Source: Edaphobacter sp. (GTDB lineage Bacteria > Acidobacteriota > Terriglobia > Terriglobales > Acidobacteriaceae). Taken from it: a DNA stretch of 32,378 nt. The notes beneath the pieces were generated by a model, which was not told the origin of the DNA, searched no databases, and worked only from the letters and a program-made list of their open reading frames with translations. Both the position numbers and the translations under genes were made by a program. The stretch lies in the NCBI GenBank assembly GCA_025462645.1, contig JAOAPB010000021.1, positions 1-32,378 on the forward strand, given 5' to 3'. Of the stretch, positions 9,232-18,504 are shown piece by piece; the stretch's first letter is position 1; each line of letters starts with the position of its first letter.

Positions 9232-11724
9232 CTAATTTCTAAGCGGCTTGCCGGTCTTCAAGGTGAAGGCAATTCTCTCCTGCGTCTTCTTCTCTCCACA
9301 CAAGCTGAGGAAGGCCTCACGCTCCAGATCGAGCAGATACTGTTCGCTCACCAGAGCTCCGGGCGTAACGTTGCCCCCAGCGAGCGCATACGCGACCCAG
9401 TTGGCCACCTTGGCATCGTGGTCGGAGATGTACTGCCCCTCGCGCATCGTCCAGACAGCCAGCTTCAACGTGGCAAGAACGGACTCGCCGGGAGCGGGAA
9501 TGTCCGTACGCGCAATGGGAGCGGCATACCCGGCATCGGCGAGGGCGCGCGCCTTCAGCTTCGCATCGGTGAGAAGGCGCTCGCGATTCATAGTGACGTT
9601 GTCAGAGGGCCGCAGGAACCCAAGGCTGCGAGCCTCAGCCGCAGAGGTCGAGACGGTGGCCTTGGCGATAGTCTCGAAGTTCTTCTTCAACGCTTCGAAT
9701 ATCTCCACACCCTCGCCCCGCGCATCAGGCCTGATGCTGGAGCCCGCCTCAATCGATCGCAGTACCATCTCCTTGCAGCCTCCTCCGCCAGGGATGAGGC
9801 CGACACCGGCCTCCACCAGACCCATATACAGTTCAGCATGAGGCTGACGTGCCGCTGCATGAAGCGATATCTCGACGCCTCCACCAAGACACATGCCGTA
9901 AGGAGCAACCACAACGGGTCGCGGACAGAACTTGATGGCCTGCGTCATGTTCTGGAAGGCGCGGACCGCGAGTTCCACCTCGTCCCACTCCTCCTCCTGG
10001 ATGCCGAGCAGAAGTTGCATGAGATTGGCGCCGACGGAAAAATTGGCTGAGTCGCCAGTGATGACAAAGGCTTCGAAGTTGGCCACCTCTTCACCGGCAG
10101 GTTTGAGCGTCTGGGTGATGAGCCTGACGATGTCATCGCCCAGAGCATTCATCTTGGAGTGCAGCTCAATACCGGCGACGCCATCTCCCAGATCGACGAC
10201 GGAGGCTCCGGGATTCTTCTTCACCACGCCCTTCGCCTTCTTGATCACAGCGAACGAAGAGACGCCGTCGGCAACGATGACGGGTTTGTAGCTGCTCGTA
10301 AAGGGATCGAAGAAGAGTCGTCCGCTCGGGACAGTAGCGTCGTCCTTATACCAGGTGGGGTTTGGCTCCTCGTGCTTATCGGCCCGGGCGAGAAGCCTCT
10401 CCACGTTAGCGGCAATGGGCGCACCGCCCGCACGCATCTTCTCGGTAGTAGCCCGAACACCCGCAGCGTCGAAGATCTCAAACGGTCCAAGCTCCCAGTT
10501 GAAGCCCGTCTTCATCGCTTGATCGATCTCGACGATCGAGTCGGCAGGCTCATCTCCAGTGGCTGAAACGCGATTGGCCGCGTAGGTGAAGAGCTCAGTA
10601 AGCAGCGGCCAGTAGAACCGCGCGGCCTTGTCCGTGCGGACATCGGCATGAAGCAACTGCGAGATGCGCACAGCGGTGGACTCGACGTTCTTCGCCATCT
10701 CCAACGCCGGAAACTTTGGCCGTGTCGAAGGCTCGTAGTCCAGCGTCTGCCAGTCGAGGACGTGGCGCAGGTCGCGCCCCTCGGCGTCTCTCCCTGCCTT
10801 CTTATAGAACCCCTGATTCGTCTTGTCGCCTAGCCACTTGCGTTCAAGCATCGTCCGAATGAAGGGGGGCAACGCGACCTCGGCGCGTTCATCTTTAATC
10901 TTCGCGGCCTGTGCGGCGAAGTTGGCAGCGACATGGGCGAGGACATCGATGCCGACGAGGTCGCCGAGCCGGAAGGTTCCCGTCTTAGGCCAACCCAGCG
11001 CGCTGCCGGTCAACACGTCCACCTCTTCTATCGTCAGACCCTGCGCCATCATCAGGCGGATCGCATTCATCATGCTGAAGGTGCCGATGCGGTTGGCGAT
11101 GAAGTTGGGCGTATCGTGCGAGCGGACGATCGCTTTGCCGAGACGCTGACCGCAGAAATGCGAGATGGTTTCGACCGCAACTGGATCAGTATCGCGCGCA
11201 GGGATGATCTCGAGCAGACGCATGTAGCGCGGCGGATTGAAGAAGTGTGTCCCGAAGAAGTACGGCTTCACCTCGTCGGGGAGTCCGTCGGCAACGCTTG
11301 CAATGAGCAGGCCGCTGGTATTGGTCGTGAGAATGGAATTGGCACGGCGGTGCTGTACAACCTTGGCAAGCAGGGCGTGCTTGATATCGAGATTCTCGGC
11401 TACGACTTCGATGATCCAGTCGCAATCTGCGATAAGCGCAAGGTCGTCGTCAAAGTTGCCGGCCGTGATCAGCCTGGCACTCTCCTGGACGTAGAAGGCC
11501 GCGGGCTTTGCCTTCTTCACGCCGTCGAGAGCAGCAAGAACGAACTTGTTCTTCGTAGCCTTGTCTGCGTCAGCCGGAGTAGCAGGAGGGACCATGTCCA
11601 GCAGAACCACGGGAAGCCCGGCGTTGGCGATGTGGGCGGCGATGCGGGAGCCCATCGTTCCAGCGCCCAGAACAGCTACTTTGCGAATCTGTTTCGGTGA
11701 CGCAGCGGTGGTGCTGGGAGGCAT
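9232..11724 (-). CDS. fadN: 3-hydroxyacyl-CoA dehydrogenase / enoyl-CoA hydratase, FadN type
   Basis: 830 residues from the ATG at 11724. It performs hydration of enoyl-CoA and NAD-dependent oxidation of 3-hydroxyacyl-CoA. The dehydrogenase half comes first: Rossmann GAGTMG at residues 20-25, then two 3HCDH C-terminal segments. The hydratase half follows at about 510-740, with GGGVEISL and GLVEAGVGLIPGGGG supplying the two expected glutamates. This domain order is that of FadN (YusL), the reverse of E. coli FadB. An in-frame ATG exists upstream at 11784, but it lies next to the operator and upstream of the predicted transcription start. The ATG at 11724 has GGAG eight bases before it and begins a normal N-terminus (MPPSTTAASPKQIRKVAVLG), so I prefer it. 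First gene of the operon. Confidence 0.93.
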   Translation of the reverse strand: MPPSTTAASPKQIRKVAVLGAGTMGSRIAAHIANAGLPVVLLDMVPPATPADADKATKNKFVLAALDGVKKAKPAAFYVQESARLITAGNFDDDLALIADCDWIIEVVAENLDIKHALLAKVVQHRRANSILTTNTSGLLIASVADGLPDEVKPYFFGTHFFNPPRYMRLLEIIPARDTDPVAVETISHFCGQRLGKAIVRSHDTPNFIANRIGTFSMMNAIRLMMAQGLTIEEVDVLTGSALGWPKTGTFRLGDLVGIDVLAHVAANFAAQAAKIKDERAEVALPPFIRTMLERKWLGDKTNQGFYKKAGRDAEGRDLRHVLDWQTLDYEPSTRPKFPALEMAKNVESTAVRISQLLHADVRTDKAARFYWPLLTELFTYAANRVSATGDEPADSIVEIDQAMKTGFNWELGPFEIFDAAGVRATTEKMRAGGAPIAANVERLLARADKHEEPNPTWYKDDATVPSGRLFFDPFTSSYKPVIVADGVSSFAVIKKAKGVVKKNPGASVVDLGDGVAGIELHSKMNALGDDIVRLITQTLKPAGEEVANFEAFVITGDSANFSVGANLMQLLLGIQEEEWDEVELAVRAFQNMTQAIKFCPRPVVVAPYGMCLGGGVEISLHAAARQPHAELYMGLVEAGVGLIPGGGGCKEMVLRSIEAGSSIRPDARGEGVEIFEALKKNFETIAKATVSTSAAEARSLGFLRPSDNVTMNRERLLTDAKLKARALADAGYAAPIARTDIPAPGESVLATLKLAVWTMREGQYISDHDAKVANWVAYALAGGNVTPGALVSEQYLLDLEREAFLSLCGEKKTQERIAFTLKTGKPLRN

Positions 11725-11762
11725 GGTGCGGGCTCCGACGGAGAATAATCTCGAACGCCGTG

Positions 11763-11792
11763 AGCATACTGAATGGTCATTCATTTCGTCAA
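11763..11792 (-). promoter_or_regulatory. fadN-fadA-fadE promoter with embedded TGAATG/CATTCA operator
   Basis: On the minus strand TTGACG (11792-11787) and TATGCT (11768-11763) are separated by 18 bp, a good sigma-70 promoter. The spacer contains the perfect 14-bp palindrome TGAATGACCATTCA (11783-11770), and another TGAATG half (plus strand 11794-11799) lies just upstream of the -35 box. A repressor bound there would block RNA polymerase. TGAATG/CATTCA half-sites match those of the TetR-family FadR operator of Bacillus subtilis, which controls the same three genes, but the spacing here is 2 rather than 6 bp. No TetR gene is in the window. The predicted start is near 11756, giving a leader of about 30 nt. 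Confidence 0.75.
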
Positions 11793-11948
11793 GTGAATGT
11801 CTCGTGACACCTCAAACAAAAAGACTTCTTTCATAGATGAACATGCACGCCCGGCAGCTCAACCGGTATGATTCTGCGGACAATACATTTCGTCTGACGC
11901 TGCGCAGTTCAACTTAAGCAGTTCGACTTTAAACGGAGAAGAAAGTAG

Positions 11949-13166
11949 ATGGGCATGACAACGCGACGGGAGTTTTTTGCGCTTGCTGGCGGAGCCGCCA
12001 CCTGCTTTGCCTATGGGTCAGCGTGGGCAGCCACAGATGTAGACAGTAACCCATATGACATGGTCGCAGCAATAGATCGAAAGCGAATCCTCACCAACGC
12101 GAACAAGTACCTCTCCGCCGAGCCAATCACGATCACAGCGAGCCACAGCGACCGCAGCACCGGTGGCCCGAACGATTACTTCTCCGAAGGAGACTACTGG
12201 TGGCCCAACCCCGGCAACCCCGGCGGCCCCTACATCCGGCGCGACGGCCAATCGAACCCCGGAAACTTCAACACCCACCGCGAGGCGCTCATCCGGCTGA
12301 GCCTCATCGTTCCCGCGCTCACCGCCGGATGGATGCTCACCGGCCAGAAGAAGTACGCCGACCACGCAGGAAAACATCTGCGCGCTTGGTTCGTGGACTC
12401 GGCGACGAAGTTGAACCCCAACCTTCAGTATGCCCAGGCGATCTTCGGCGTCTCCAAGGGCCGCGGCACCGGCGTCATCGACACGCTGCACCTGGTTGAG
12501 GTCGCACGTGCGGCGACCCTCCTGACCGCTGGTAACGCCATCGCAGATGCAAAGGCAGTACAGGACTGGTTCCGCGACTATCTGGAGTGGATGCGGACCT
12601 CGAAAAATGGGCAGGAGGAGCGCGATGCAAGCAACAATCACGGAACCTGCTGGGTTCTGCAGGCCGGCGAGTTCGCCCGCTTTACCGGCAACGAAGAGGT
12701 GATGCAGTGGTGCCGCGAGCGCTTCCGAGCGACCCTGGTTCCCGATCAGATCGCGGCCAACGGCAGTCTCCCGATGGAGCTGGCCCGGACCAAGCCCTAC
12801 AGCTACTCTCTCTTCGACATGGATGTGCTCTGCGGAATTGCCCAGAGCCTCTCGACCGAAAAGGAGAGCCTATGGAGCTTCTCGACACAAGACGGACGCG
12901 GCCTGCGCAAGCTGATGGAGTTCATGGCTCCCTACATCAAGGACAAGAGCACATGGCCCTTCAAGCACGACGTCGAGTACTGGGATGACTTCCCCGCACG
13001 GAATCCGGCGCTGCTCTTCTCCGGCCTCGCTTACAACCAGCAGGACTACATCGCGATCTGGAAAAAACTGAACCCCGACCCGGAGGTCCCGGAGGTAATC
13101 CGGAACTTCCCCATCCGGCAGCCGCTGCTGTGGATGGCAAGGTCGGGGGTTCGAGCGAAGAGCTGA
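11949..13166 (+). CDS. Tat-exported alginate-lyase-family protein
   Basis: 405 residues. The N-terminus TTRREFFALAGGAA is a twin-arginine signal (RR at 6-7) with likely cleavage after AWA (about residue 27), so it should be exported folded. The body matches the alginate lyase superfamily (alpha/alpha barrel, PF05426 type): GDYWWPNP (81-88), REALIRLSLIVPAL, and ASNNHGTCWVLQ (227-238) with the N230-H231 pair expected to act in beta-elimination. The family depolymerises uronic-acid polysaccharides, leaving unsaturated ends; the real substrate cannot be read from sequence. GGAG ten bases before the ATG supports the start. It runs convergent to the GH105 gene with only 6 bp between stops, and the pairing fits because GH105 enzymes remove the unsaturated residues lyases create. 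Confidence 0.87.
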   Translation: MGMTTRREFFALAGGAATCFAYGSAWAATDVDSNPYDMVAAIDRKRILTNANKYLSAEPITITASHSDRSTGGPNDYFSEGDYWWPNPGNPGGPYIRRDGQSNPGNFNTHREALIRLSLIVPALTAGWMLTGQKKYADHAGKHLRAWFVDSATKLNPNLQYAQAIFGVSKGRGTGVIDTLHLVEVARAATLLTAGNAIADAKAVQDWFRDYLEWMRTSKNGQEERDASNNHGTCWVLQAGEFARFTGNEEVMQWCRERFRATLVPDQIAANGSLPMELARTKPYSYSLFDMDVLCGIAQSLSTEKESLWSFSTQDGRGLRKLMEFMAPYIKDKSTWPFKHDVEYWDDFPARNPALLFSGLAYNQQDYIAIWKKLNPDPEVPEVIRNFPIRQPLLWMARSGVRAKS

Positions 13167-13172
13167 TACGGC

Positions 13173-14435
13173 CTAGTGCTTTCCTGCCGCCAGCCGATTC
13201 ATCTCGGAGCCGGCGAGCAGGAAGCCGCCTACACCGAAGACGTAGCTCGCAGAGGGTTTGAACTTGCCGGGCTGTCCGTCGATGGGCTGGATGGAGCCCA
13301 ATCGGCCGTCCGCATAGACATGGTTGAGCATTCCCTTCCAGGACTTTTCAACCACGGGCAGATACGTCTTGCGGTCGAGAATGTGCTCGTTGATCCCATA
13401 GGCAATGGCGTAGGTGAAGAAGGCCGAGCCGGAGATCTCAGGCAGCTCGTAGGCATCGGGATCAAGCAGACCCGAACGCCAGAGCCCATCCTTACCTTGA
13501 ATCGCGGTGACTTTTTCAACCATCTGGCGATACTGCTCGATGTACTTCGGCCGGCTCGGATAATCCTTCGGCATAATCTCCAGAACCTTTACGAGAGCGC
13601 CCAGGACCCAGCCATTCCCGCGAGACCAGAAGAGCTTCTGCCCGTTCGCCTGCTTCTGTGTAAAGTAGCGGCTGTCGCGGAAGTAGAGATGATCCTGCTT
13701 GTCGTAGAGGCTCTCCGACGTAAGCCACCACTCGTGGTCCATGTAGTCGAGGTACTTGCGATCGCCGGTCACCACATACATCCGCGAAAGCACCGGAGGA
13801 GCCATGAACAGCGCATCGCACCACCACCAAAGAAGCTTGTCGGGATCATCCTGGCGAACAATCAGGCGATCCATGATCTCCTTCGTATTGGCGAGACGAA
13901 CCGGCTTGCGGGACGATTTAGGATCGGCCAGATAGAGATCGAGGTAGGCCTGTCCGAGAGCCTGATCGTCGGCATGAGGAAAACGCGCGTCGAGCAGGGT
14001 CCAGTCGGAGCGCTCCGCCAGATGAAGGACGGCATCGCGATACTTGGGGTCACCGGTAGTCTTCGAGGCCGCGAGCAGCCCATCGTACAACGCGGCAAAG
14101 GTCCACTGCTTGTTAAAATGCGGCTCAGCATAAGCCACCTGCCAGTCCCCAACCTTCTTCATCACGGCAACGATAGCTTTGGGCTTGATATCAGAGGAGA
14201 GATCCGTGGCCAGAGGACCGGGATTATCGAGTGCATCACCAGCAGCCTTGCCGTCGACTGGAACCACCTTTTGCGCAGGCGGTGGTGCCGGAGCAGTCTG
14301 TGCAAAGGAGGAGAGGCAGGCAGCGCCAAGAAATACGCTCAGTGTAAGAGTTCCGGCAAGAGTTGCTCTGCGCCCCGGATTGCGGACTGCCGCAGCTGCG
14401 AGTGACTCGGAAGATGAGGTTACAACAAAAGACAT
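13173..14435 (-). CDS. Glycoside hydrolase family 105 (unsaturated uronyl hydrolase)
   Basis: 420 residues, slightly longer than the usual ~370 because of an exported N-terminus: RR at 22-23, then a hydrophobic stretch (about 24-45) ending near SFAQ, then an Ala/Pro-rich linker. The (alpha/alpha)6 catalytic domain is shown by DWTLLDARFPHADDQA, WCDALFMAPP (D207 is the likely catalytic acid, compare Asp143 of Bacillus YteR), FWSRGNGWVLGALVKVLE and EISGSAFFTYAIAYGIN. The family hydrates the terminal delta-4,5-unsaturated uronic acid of oligosaccharides made by polysaccharide lyases, releasing it. It lies 16 nt downstream of the ROK regulator in the same direction, with GGGA before the ATG, so the two probably share a transcript. 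Confidence 0.92.
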   Translation of the reverse strand: MSFVVTSSSESLAAAAVRNPGRRATLAGTLTLSVFLGAACLSSFAQTAPAPPPAQKVVPVDGKAAGDALDNPGPLATDLSSDIKPKAIVAVMKKVGDWQVAYAEPHFNKQWTFAALYDGLLAASKTTGDPKYRDAVLHLAERSDWTLLDARFPHADDQALGQAYLDLYLADPKSSRKPVRLANTKEIMDRLIVRQDDPDKLLWWWCDALFMAPPVLSRMYVVTGDRKYLDYMDHEWWLTSESLYDKQDHLYFRDSRYFTQKQANGQKLFWSRGNGWVLGALVKVLEIMPKDYPSRPKYIEQYRQMVEKVTAIQGKDGLWRSGLLDPDAYELPEISGSAFFTYAIAYGINEHILDRKTYLPVVEKSWKGMLNHVYADGRLGSIQPIDGQPGKFKPSASYVFGVGGFLLAGSEMNRLAAGKH

Positions 14436-14451
14436 AGTGGATTCCCTTTTT

Positions 14452-15624
14452 CTAAATGTGGCTTACGTTCATAACGAGTGCGACGGCACTGCGTAAGCGG
14501 GCAGTGTTCCCCTCATAGGCGGGCCTAAGCTTCGGTGCTTTTGAGAGAGAATTTTGTTTGAGTTGAGCCTCGACCTTGGGACCGAACATGTACCAGGCGG
14601 AGGTAACATCGCCGACGATGACGATCTCGCTGGGGGCAAGCGCCGAGACAATCATGCGCAGGCCGCGACCGAGAAAATGTGCCATCTTCTCCAGAGCTTT
14701 GATGGCATCTCGATTGTCTGCCTGCGCCATCTTGATCAACGCCGCAAAGCTGGCAGGAGCATGAGCCCCACTGATCTCCTCGTAGTAGCGGAGCCCGGCG
14801 CGATTCGACGCCAGCGTCTCCCAGCAGCCACGGCTACCACAGCCGCACGCCGGGCCATTGGCCTCCATCTCGACGTGGCCAAACTCTCCAGCCATACCAT
14901 TCGCCCCACGTAGAAGCGTTCCGTTAGAGAAGATTCCGGTCCCGATACCCTCGGAGACATTGACGACCACAAGATCGTGCAAGCCATCACTCTCGCCGAA
15001 CCACACCTCCGAGAGCGCGCACGCGTTCGCGACATTGTCCATCTCCACGCGAAGGCCGGTGGCCCGTTGGATGCGCGACTTGATACTGAGAACGGGCCAA
15101 TTCAGATTCGGGGCGAAGATCAGCTTCTGCAACAGCGGATCGGTCCTCCCGGGAAGGCTGATGCCGATACCGTCGAAGGACTTGTCGGCGTGCGCGGCGA
15201 TGAGCTTGCGAATAGCAGCGATGATGGGAGTGATCGCTTTGCTGGGGTCGGCCGGCAACACGACGATGTTCTGCGCGACGATTCTGCCACCAAGGTCCGT
15301 GACGGCGACCGTAGTCTGCGAAGGGTGGATGTCAAGGGCGATGACGGCGCGCTGGTGGTTCAACTCGAGAAATGTCGGTCGTCGGCCACGAGGCAGCCTT
15401 CCCATGGAGCCTTCGAGAATCCATCTCTCGCGGATCAGATCTTCCACGATGAGAGAGATGGTGCTCCGCTGCAACCCGGAGACACGGGCAAGATCCGCGC
15501 GAGAGATCGGCTGCCGCGTACGTATCAGATTGAAGACGAGGTTTCTGTTGATCTGCCGGGGCGTCTTGTTCGACGCGCTCTGTTTCCTCGTAAACGTAAA
15601 TGGGTGCGTCGGCGGAGTAGGCAT
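14452..15624 (-). CDS. ROK-family transcriptional regulator
   Basis: About 390 residues from the ATG at 15624; the frame is open back to a GTG at 15714, but the extra 30 residues look unlike the family. An N-terminal winged helix-turn-helix (ISRADLARVSGLQRSTISLIVEDLI) is followed by a ROK sugar-kinase-like domain. The zinc-binding signature CGCGSRGCWE and the nucleotide/sugar loops GIGISLPG and NVSEGIGTGIF are visible. NagC/XylR-type ROK proteins repress sugar genes until a sugar or sugar phosphate binds. Its position, divergent from the GH2 gene and upstream of GH105, makes it the likely regulator of this locus. Neither candidate start has a strong ribosome site. Confidence 0.9.
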   Translation of the reverse strand: MPTPPTHPFTFTRKQSASNKTPRQINRNLVFNLIRTRQPISRADLARVSGLQRSTISLIVEDLIRERWILEGSMGRLPRGRRPTFLELNHQRAVIALDIHPSQTTVAVTDLGGRIVAQNIVVLPADPSKAITPIIAAIRKLIAAHADKSFDGIGISLPGRTDPLLQKLIFAPNLNWPVLSIKSRIQRATGLRVEMDNVANACALSEVWFGESDGLHDLVVVNVSEGIGTGIFSNGTLLRGANGMAGEFGHVEMEANGPACGCGSRGCWETLASNRAGLRYYEEISGAHAPASFAALIKMAQADNRDAIKALEKMAHFLGRGLRMIVSALAPSEIVIVGDVTSAWYMFGPKVEAQLKQNSLSKAPKLRPAYEGNTARLRSAVALVMNVSHI

Positions 15625-15757
15625 ATTTAGCTTGTGCCCCCAGGGAGTCGTTATTGCAAGTGAGTAACCGGAGTGCAAGATAAAAGCGTTGCGTTTATAA
15701 AGCTGTAACCGCACAGCTCGTCACATGAACTGAACAACTATCTGAACGGCCGTCTGC

Positions 15758-15787
15758 TTGACATCTGCAGTGAACAGTCTTTATATC
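15758..15787 (+). promoter_or_regulatory. Candidate promoter of the GH2 gene with TGAAC repeats
   Basis: TTGACA (15758-15763) and TATATC (15782-15787) with an 18-bp spacer lie in the divergent ROK/GH2 region, about 100 bases before the GH2 start. TGAAC occurs four times around it (15726, 15731, 15743 and 15771), the last inside the spacer. These may be regulator half-sites. Confidence 0.55.
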
Positions 15788-15894
15788 ACTGAAGGTCGGC
15801 ATTTTGTAGACGCTATGAATTATATGGCGGGGAAACGACTCTCTGGACCACCCCAACTTTCTCCTTCGAGAAGAACAACACTGGAGCGATTGCT

Positions 15895-18417
15895 ATGTTT
15901 TCCCGCCGTCAATTTCTAAAGACAAGTGCGACCGCAGCAGCGGTTTCCTTGCTGCCGCGCCCTGTGCTCGGTGCGTCCATCGCCACGCTGGCCGACAACT
16001 CAGCCAGCTCCGCTGGAGTTGGGCACGCACACAGGCTTGCTGCGGGATGGGAGTATCTACAGGCGTCTCTGGGCGGCCCGTGGGAGGTCTGGCATAGCGA
16101 AGAGGTCGCCACATGGCAGCCTGTGGCCATGCCTCATTGTTTCAACGCCTACGACGGCTGCGATCCAGAGACCCCGTTCTACCATGGCAATGGCTGGTAT
16201 AGGATGCATGTGCCCATTGCCAACCCATACCCGAAGGGACGCACGCTGCTCCACTTCGAGGGCGCGGGACAGGCCACTACCGTGTATGTCGGCGAGAAAC
16301 TCGCCGGAAAGCACACAGGCGGCTACGACGAGTTTGTCTTCGATATCACCGATCTTCTTCCGTCCCAGACGGAGGTGCAGCCGACAGCCTCAAAGGGCAA
16401 GACGAAGAAGGCCGACGGCGTGCCAATCGCCGTTCTCTGCGACAACTCACGCGATCTCGACCGCATGCCCTCGGACCTCAGCGATTTCAGCCTCTACGGC
16501 GGGATGTATCGCCATGTAAACCTGGTCTACGTACCCGCTGTTTCGCTCGAGACGGTGCATGTGCGAACAAAGCTGCCTTCGCCCAAGGGCTCTGCCGAAG
16601 TTACGGTGATCGGCTCCCTCTACAACCCCATGGGTGCGAGCGATCCGCTCGAGATAACAGTTGAGATCGCAAACGCTGCGGGTGCCTCCGTGCATCGGTC
16701 GCACCACACCTTGCAACCATGGAAAGAGGCGAAGGAGATCGTGAGCTTCACGATACCGGCACCGCAACTGTGGAGTCCGGCCGCGCCCCATCGTTACGAG
16801 TGCAGCATAACCCTCAAGGGCCCGAACGGCGAGTACGTCGCACAGGAGAAGTTCGGGATTCGCCACACCGAGTTTGTCGACCACGGCCCCTTCAAGCTGA
16901 ACGGCGAACGTCTGCTGCTGCGTGGAACGCATCGCCATGAAGACCATGCAGGTTACGCGGCTGCAATGCCGGACGAACTAATCGATCAGGAGATGCAGCT
17001 CATCAAGGATATGGGCGCGAACTTCATTCGCCTCGCTCACTATCAGCAATCGCGTCGCGTCCTCGAGCACTGCGACCGGCTCGGAATCCTCGTATGGGAG
17101 GAGATCCCCTGGTGCCGCGGAGGCATCGGCAACGACGTCTTCAAGGAGATGGGCCGCCGCACGCTGCGCAACATGGTCACCCAGCACTATAACCATCCGA
17201 GCATCCTGCTCTGGGGACTGGGCAACGAGAACGACTGGCCCACCGAGTATCCCGAGATCAACCAGAAGGCGATCCGCGAGTACCTGCAAGAGCTGCAGCT
17301 GCTCGCGCACGACCTCGACCCATCACGGATGACCACCATCCGCCGCTGCGACTTCGCCCGCGACATCCCCGATGTCTACTCGCCCTCCATCTGGGCCGGC
17401 TGGTACCGAGGGACCTATCCCGAATACCAGAAGACTCTGGAGACGGAGCGCGAACGCGTCAAGCATATGTTCCATGCGGAGTGGGGAGCCGACAGCCATG
17501 CAGGACGTCACTCCGAGAATCCGGATCGCGTACTGTCCAAAATTGCGACAGGAAAAGGCACAGACGAGCGCGGCCTGGATTACCTTTCGACAGGAGGTCA
17601 GGCCCGTGTCTCCAAGGACGGCGACTGGTCCGAGACCTATGCCTGCAATCTCTTCGACTGGCACCTGAAGGTACAGGAGACGCTCCTCTGGTTTACCGGA
17701 TCGGCCCAGTGGGTCTTCAAGGACTTCACGACTCCTTTGCGGGTCGAGAACCCTGTACCTCGCGTCAATCAGAAGGGCCTCATCGAACGTGACATGACCA
17801 GGAAGGAAGCCTACTTCGTCTTCCAGTCGTATTGGTCGGAAGCGCCGATGGTGAGGATCTACGGCCATAGCTGGCCAGTCCGCTGGGGAGAGGCGGGCGA
17901 ACAGAAGATGGTGAAGGTCTACTCGAACTGCGAGACCGCCGAGCTGTTTGTCAACGGCAAGTCGGTCGGCGTAAGGCACCGCGACAGCCAGGACTTCCCT
18001 GCCGCCGGGCTGCGTTGGATCACTCCATTCGCATCCGGGAAGAACCATCTTCGCGTAGTGGCGACCAAGGGAAAAGCAACCGTAACCGATGAGATCGACT
18101 TCCTCTATCAGGTCGACAGATGGGGCGCGCCGACAGAGCTGAGGCTGACCGAAAAAAGGCGTGACGCGGAGACAGTAACCGTGGAGGCGAAGCTCTACGA
18201 CGCAAAGGGTGTGCTCTGCCTCGATGCGCGCAACCAGGTGCACTTCAGCGTCGCGGGCGTAGGCAAATTGATCGACAACCGCGGGACCGCAAGAGGGTCG
18301 CGTGTAGTTCAGCTCTACAACGGTCGCGCCGAGATAACGCTGACTCGCAACGGCGCCAGTTCCGTTGTTGCGGTTGCCTCGGCGGAACTGCCAACCGCCT
18401 TCTGCAATATTGCATAA
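15895..18417 (+). CDS. Tat-exported glycoside hydrolase family 2 (beta-galactosidase/beta-glucuronidase-like)
   Basis: 840 residues. MFSRRQFLKTSATAAAVSLL is a textbook twin-arginine signal. The GH2 layout follows: sugar-binding jelly roll (about 50-215), immunoglobulin-like domain (216-325), then the TIM barrel (326-about 600). GLGNEND carries the acid/base E445, and MFHAEWGAD carries the likely nucleophile E529. NFIRLAHYQQSRRVLEHCDRLG and LVWEEIPW are typical barrel segments. The remaining ~200 residues form beta-rich C-terminal domains containing AELFVNGKSVG, as in many large acidobacterial and bacteroidete GH2 proteins. It should remove a beta-linked sugar from oligosaccharides in the periplasm; galactose versus glucuronic acid cannot be decided here. 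GGAG eight bases before the ATG fixes the start. Confidence 0.92.
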   Translation: MFSRRQFLKTSATAAAVSLLPRPVLGASIATLADNSASSAGVGHAHRLAAGWEYLQASLGGPWEVWHSEEVATWQPVAMPHCFNAYDGCDPETPFYHGNGWYRMHVPIANPYPKGRTLLHFEGAGQATTVYVGEKLAGKHTGGYDEFVFDITDLLPSQTEVQPTASKGKTKKADGVPIAVLCDNSRDLDRMPSDLSDFSLYGGMYRHVNLVYVPAVSLETVHVRTKLPSPKGSAEVTVIGSLYNPMGASDPLEITVEIANAAGASVHRSHHTLQPWKEAKEIVSFTIPAPQLWSPAAPHRYECSITLKGPNGEYVAQEKFGIRHTEFVDHGPFKLNGERLLLRGTHRHEDHAGYAAAMPDELIDQEMQLIKDMGANFIRLAHYQQSRRVLEHCDRLGILVWEEIPWCRGGIGNDVFKEMGRRTLRNMVTQHYNHPSILLWGLGNENDWPTEYPEINQKAIREYLQELQLLAHDLDPSRMTTIRRCDFARDIPDVYSPSIWAGWYRGTYPEYQKTLETERERVKHMFHAEWGADSHAGRHSENPDRVLSKIATGKGTDERGLDYLSTGGQARVSKDGDWSETYACNLFDWHLKVQETLLWFTGSAQWVFKDFTTPLRVENPVPRVNQKGLIERDMTRKEAYFVFQSYWSEAPMVRIYGHSWPVRWGEAGEQKMVKVYSNCETAELFVNGKSVGVRHRDSQDFPAAGLRWITPFASGKNHLRVVATKGKATVTDEIDFLYQVDRWGAPTELRLTEKRRDAETVTVEAKLYDAKGVLCLDARNQVHFSVAGVGKLIDNRGTARGSRVVQLYNGRAEITLTRNGASSVVAVASAELPTAFCNIA

Positions 18418-18468
18418 GAGAAACAGTTCCAAAAACGAACAGGCATCTTTGCCATCCAGCAGATCTGA

Positions 18469-18498
18469 TTGACAATTGTTCGTTCAGCGAACTATCGT
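18469..18498 (+). promoter_or_regulatory. Candidate promoter of the TonB-dependent receptor
   Basis: TTGACA (18469-18474) and TATCGT (18493-18498) are separated by 18 bp, the same geometry as the GH2 promoter. The spacer holds an inverted repeat GTTCG-N5-CGAAC (18479-18493 region), and GTTCA, the complement of TGAAC, occurs at 18482 and 18497. This suggests the receptor shares a regulator with the GH2 gene. Confidence 0.5.
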
Positions 18499-18504
18499 TC
18501 AGTT

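Noticed and set aside
8935..10050. 371-codon plus-strand frame
   Set aside because: Antisense to fadA and fadN, whose catalytic motifs are intact; long shadow frames are expected in GC-rich DNA.
11725..11784. 20-residue N-terminal extension of FadN from the ATG at 11784
   Set aside because: That ATG directly abuts the operator and lies before the predicted transcription start; the ATG at 11724 has a proper ribosome site.
13176..14405. 409-codon plus-strand frame
   Set aside because: Antisense to the GH105 gene, which has a full family signature; the shadow protein has none.
17323..18432. 369-codon minus-strand frame
   Set aside because: Antisense to the GH2 gene and without domain or signal sequence.
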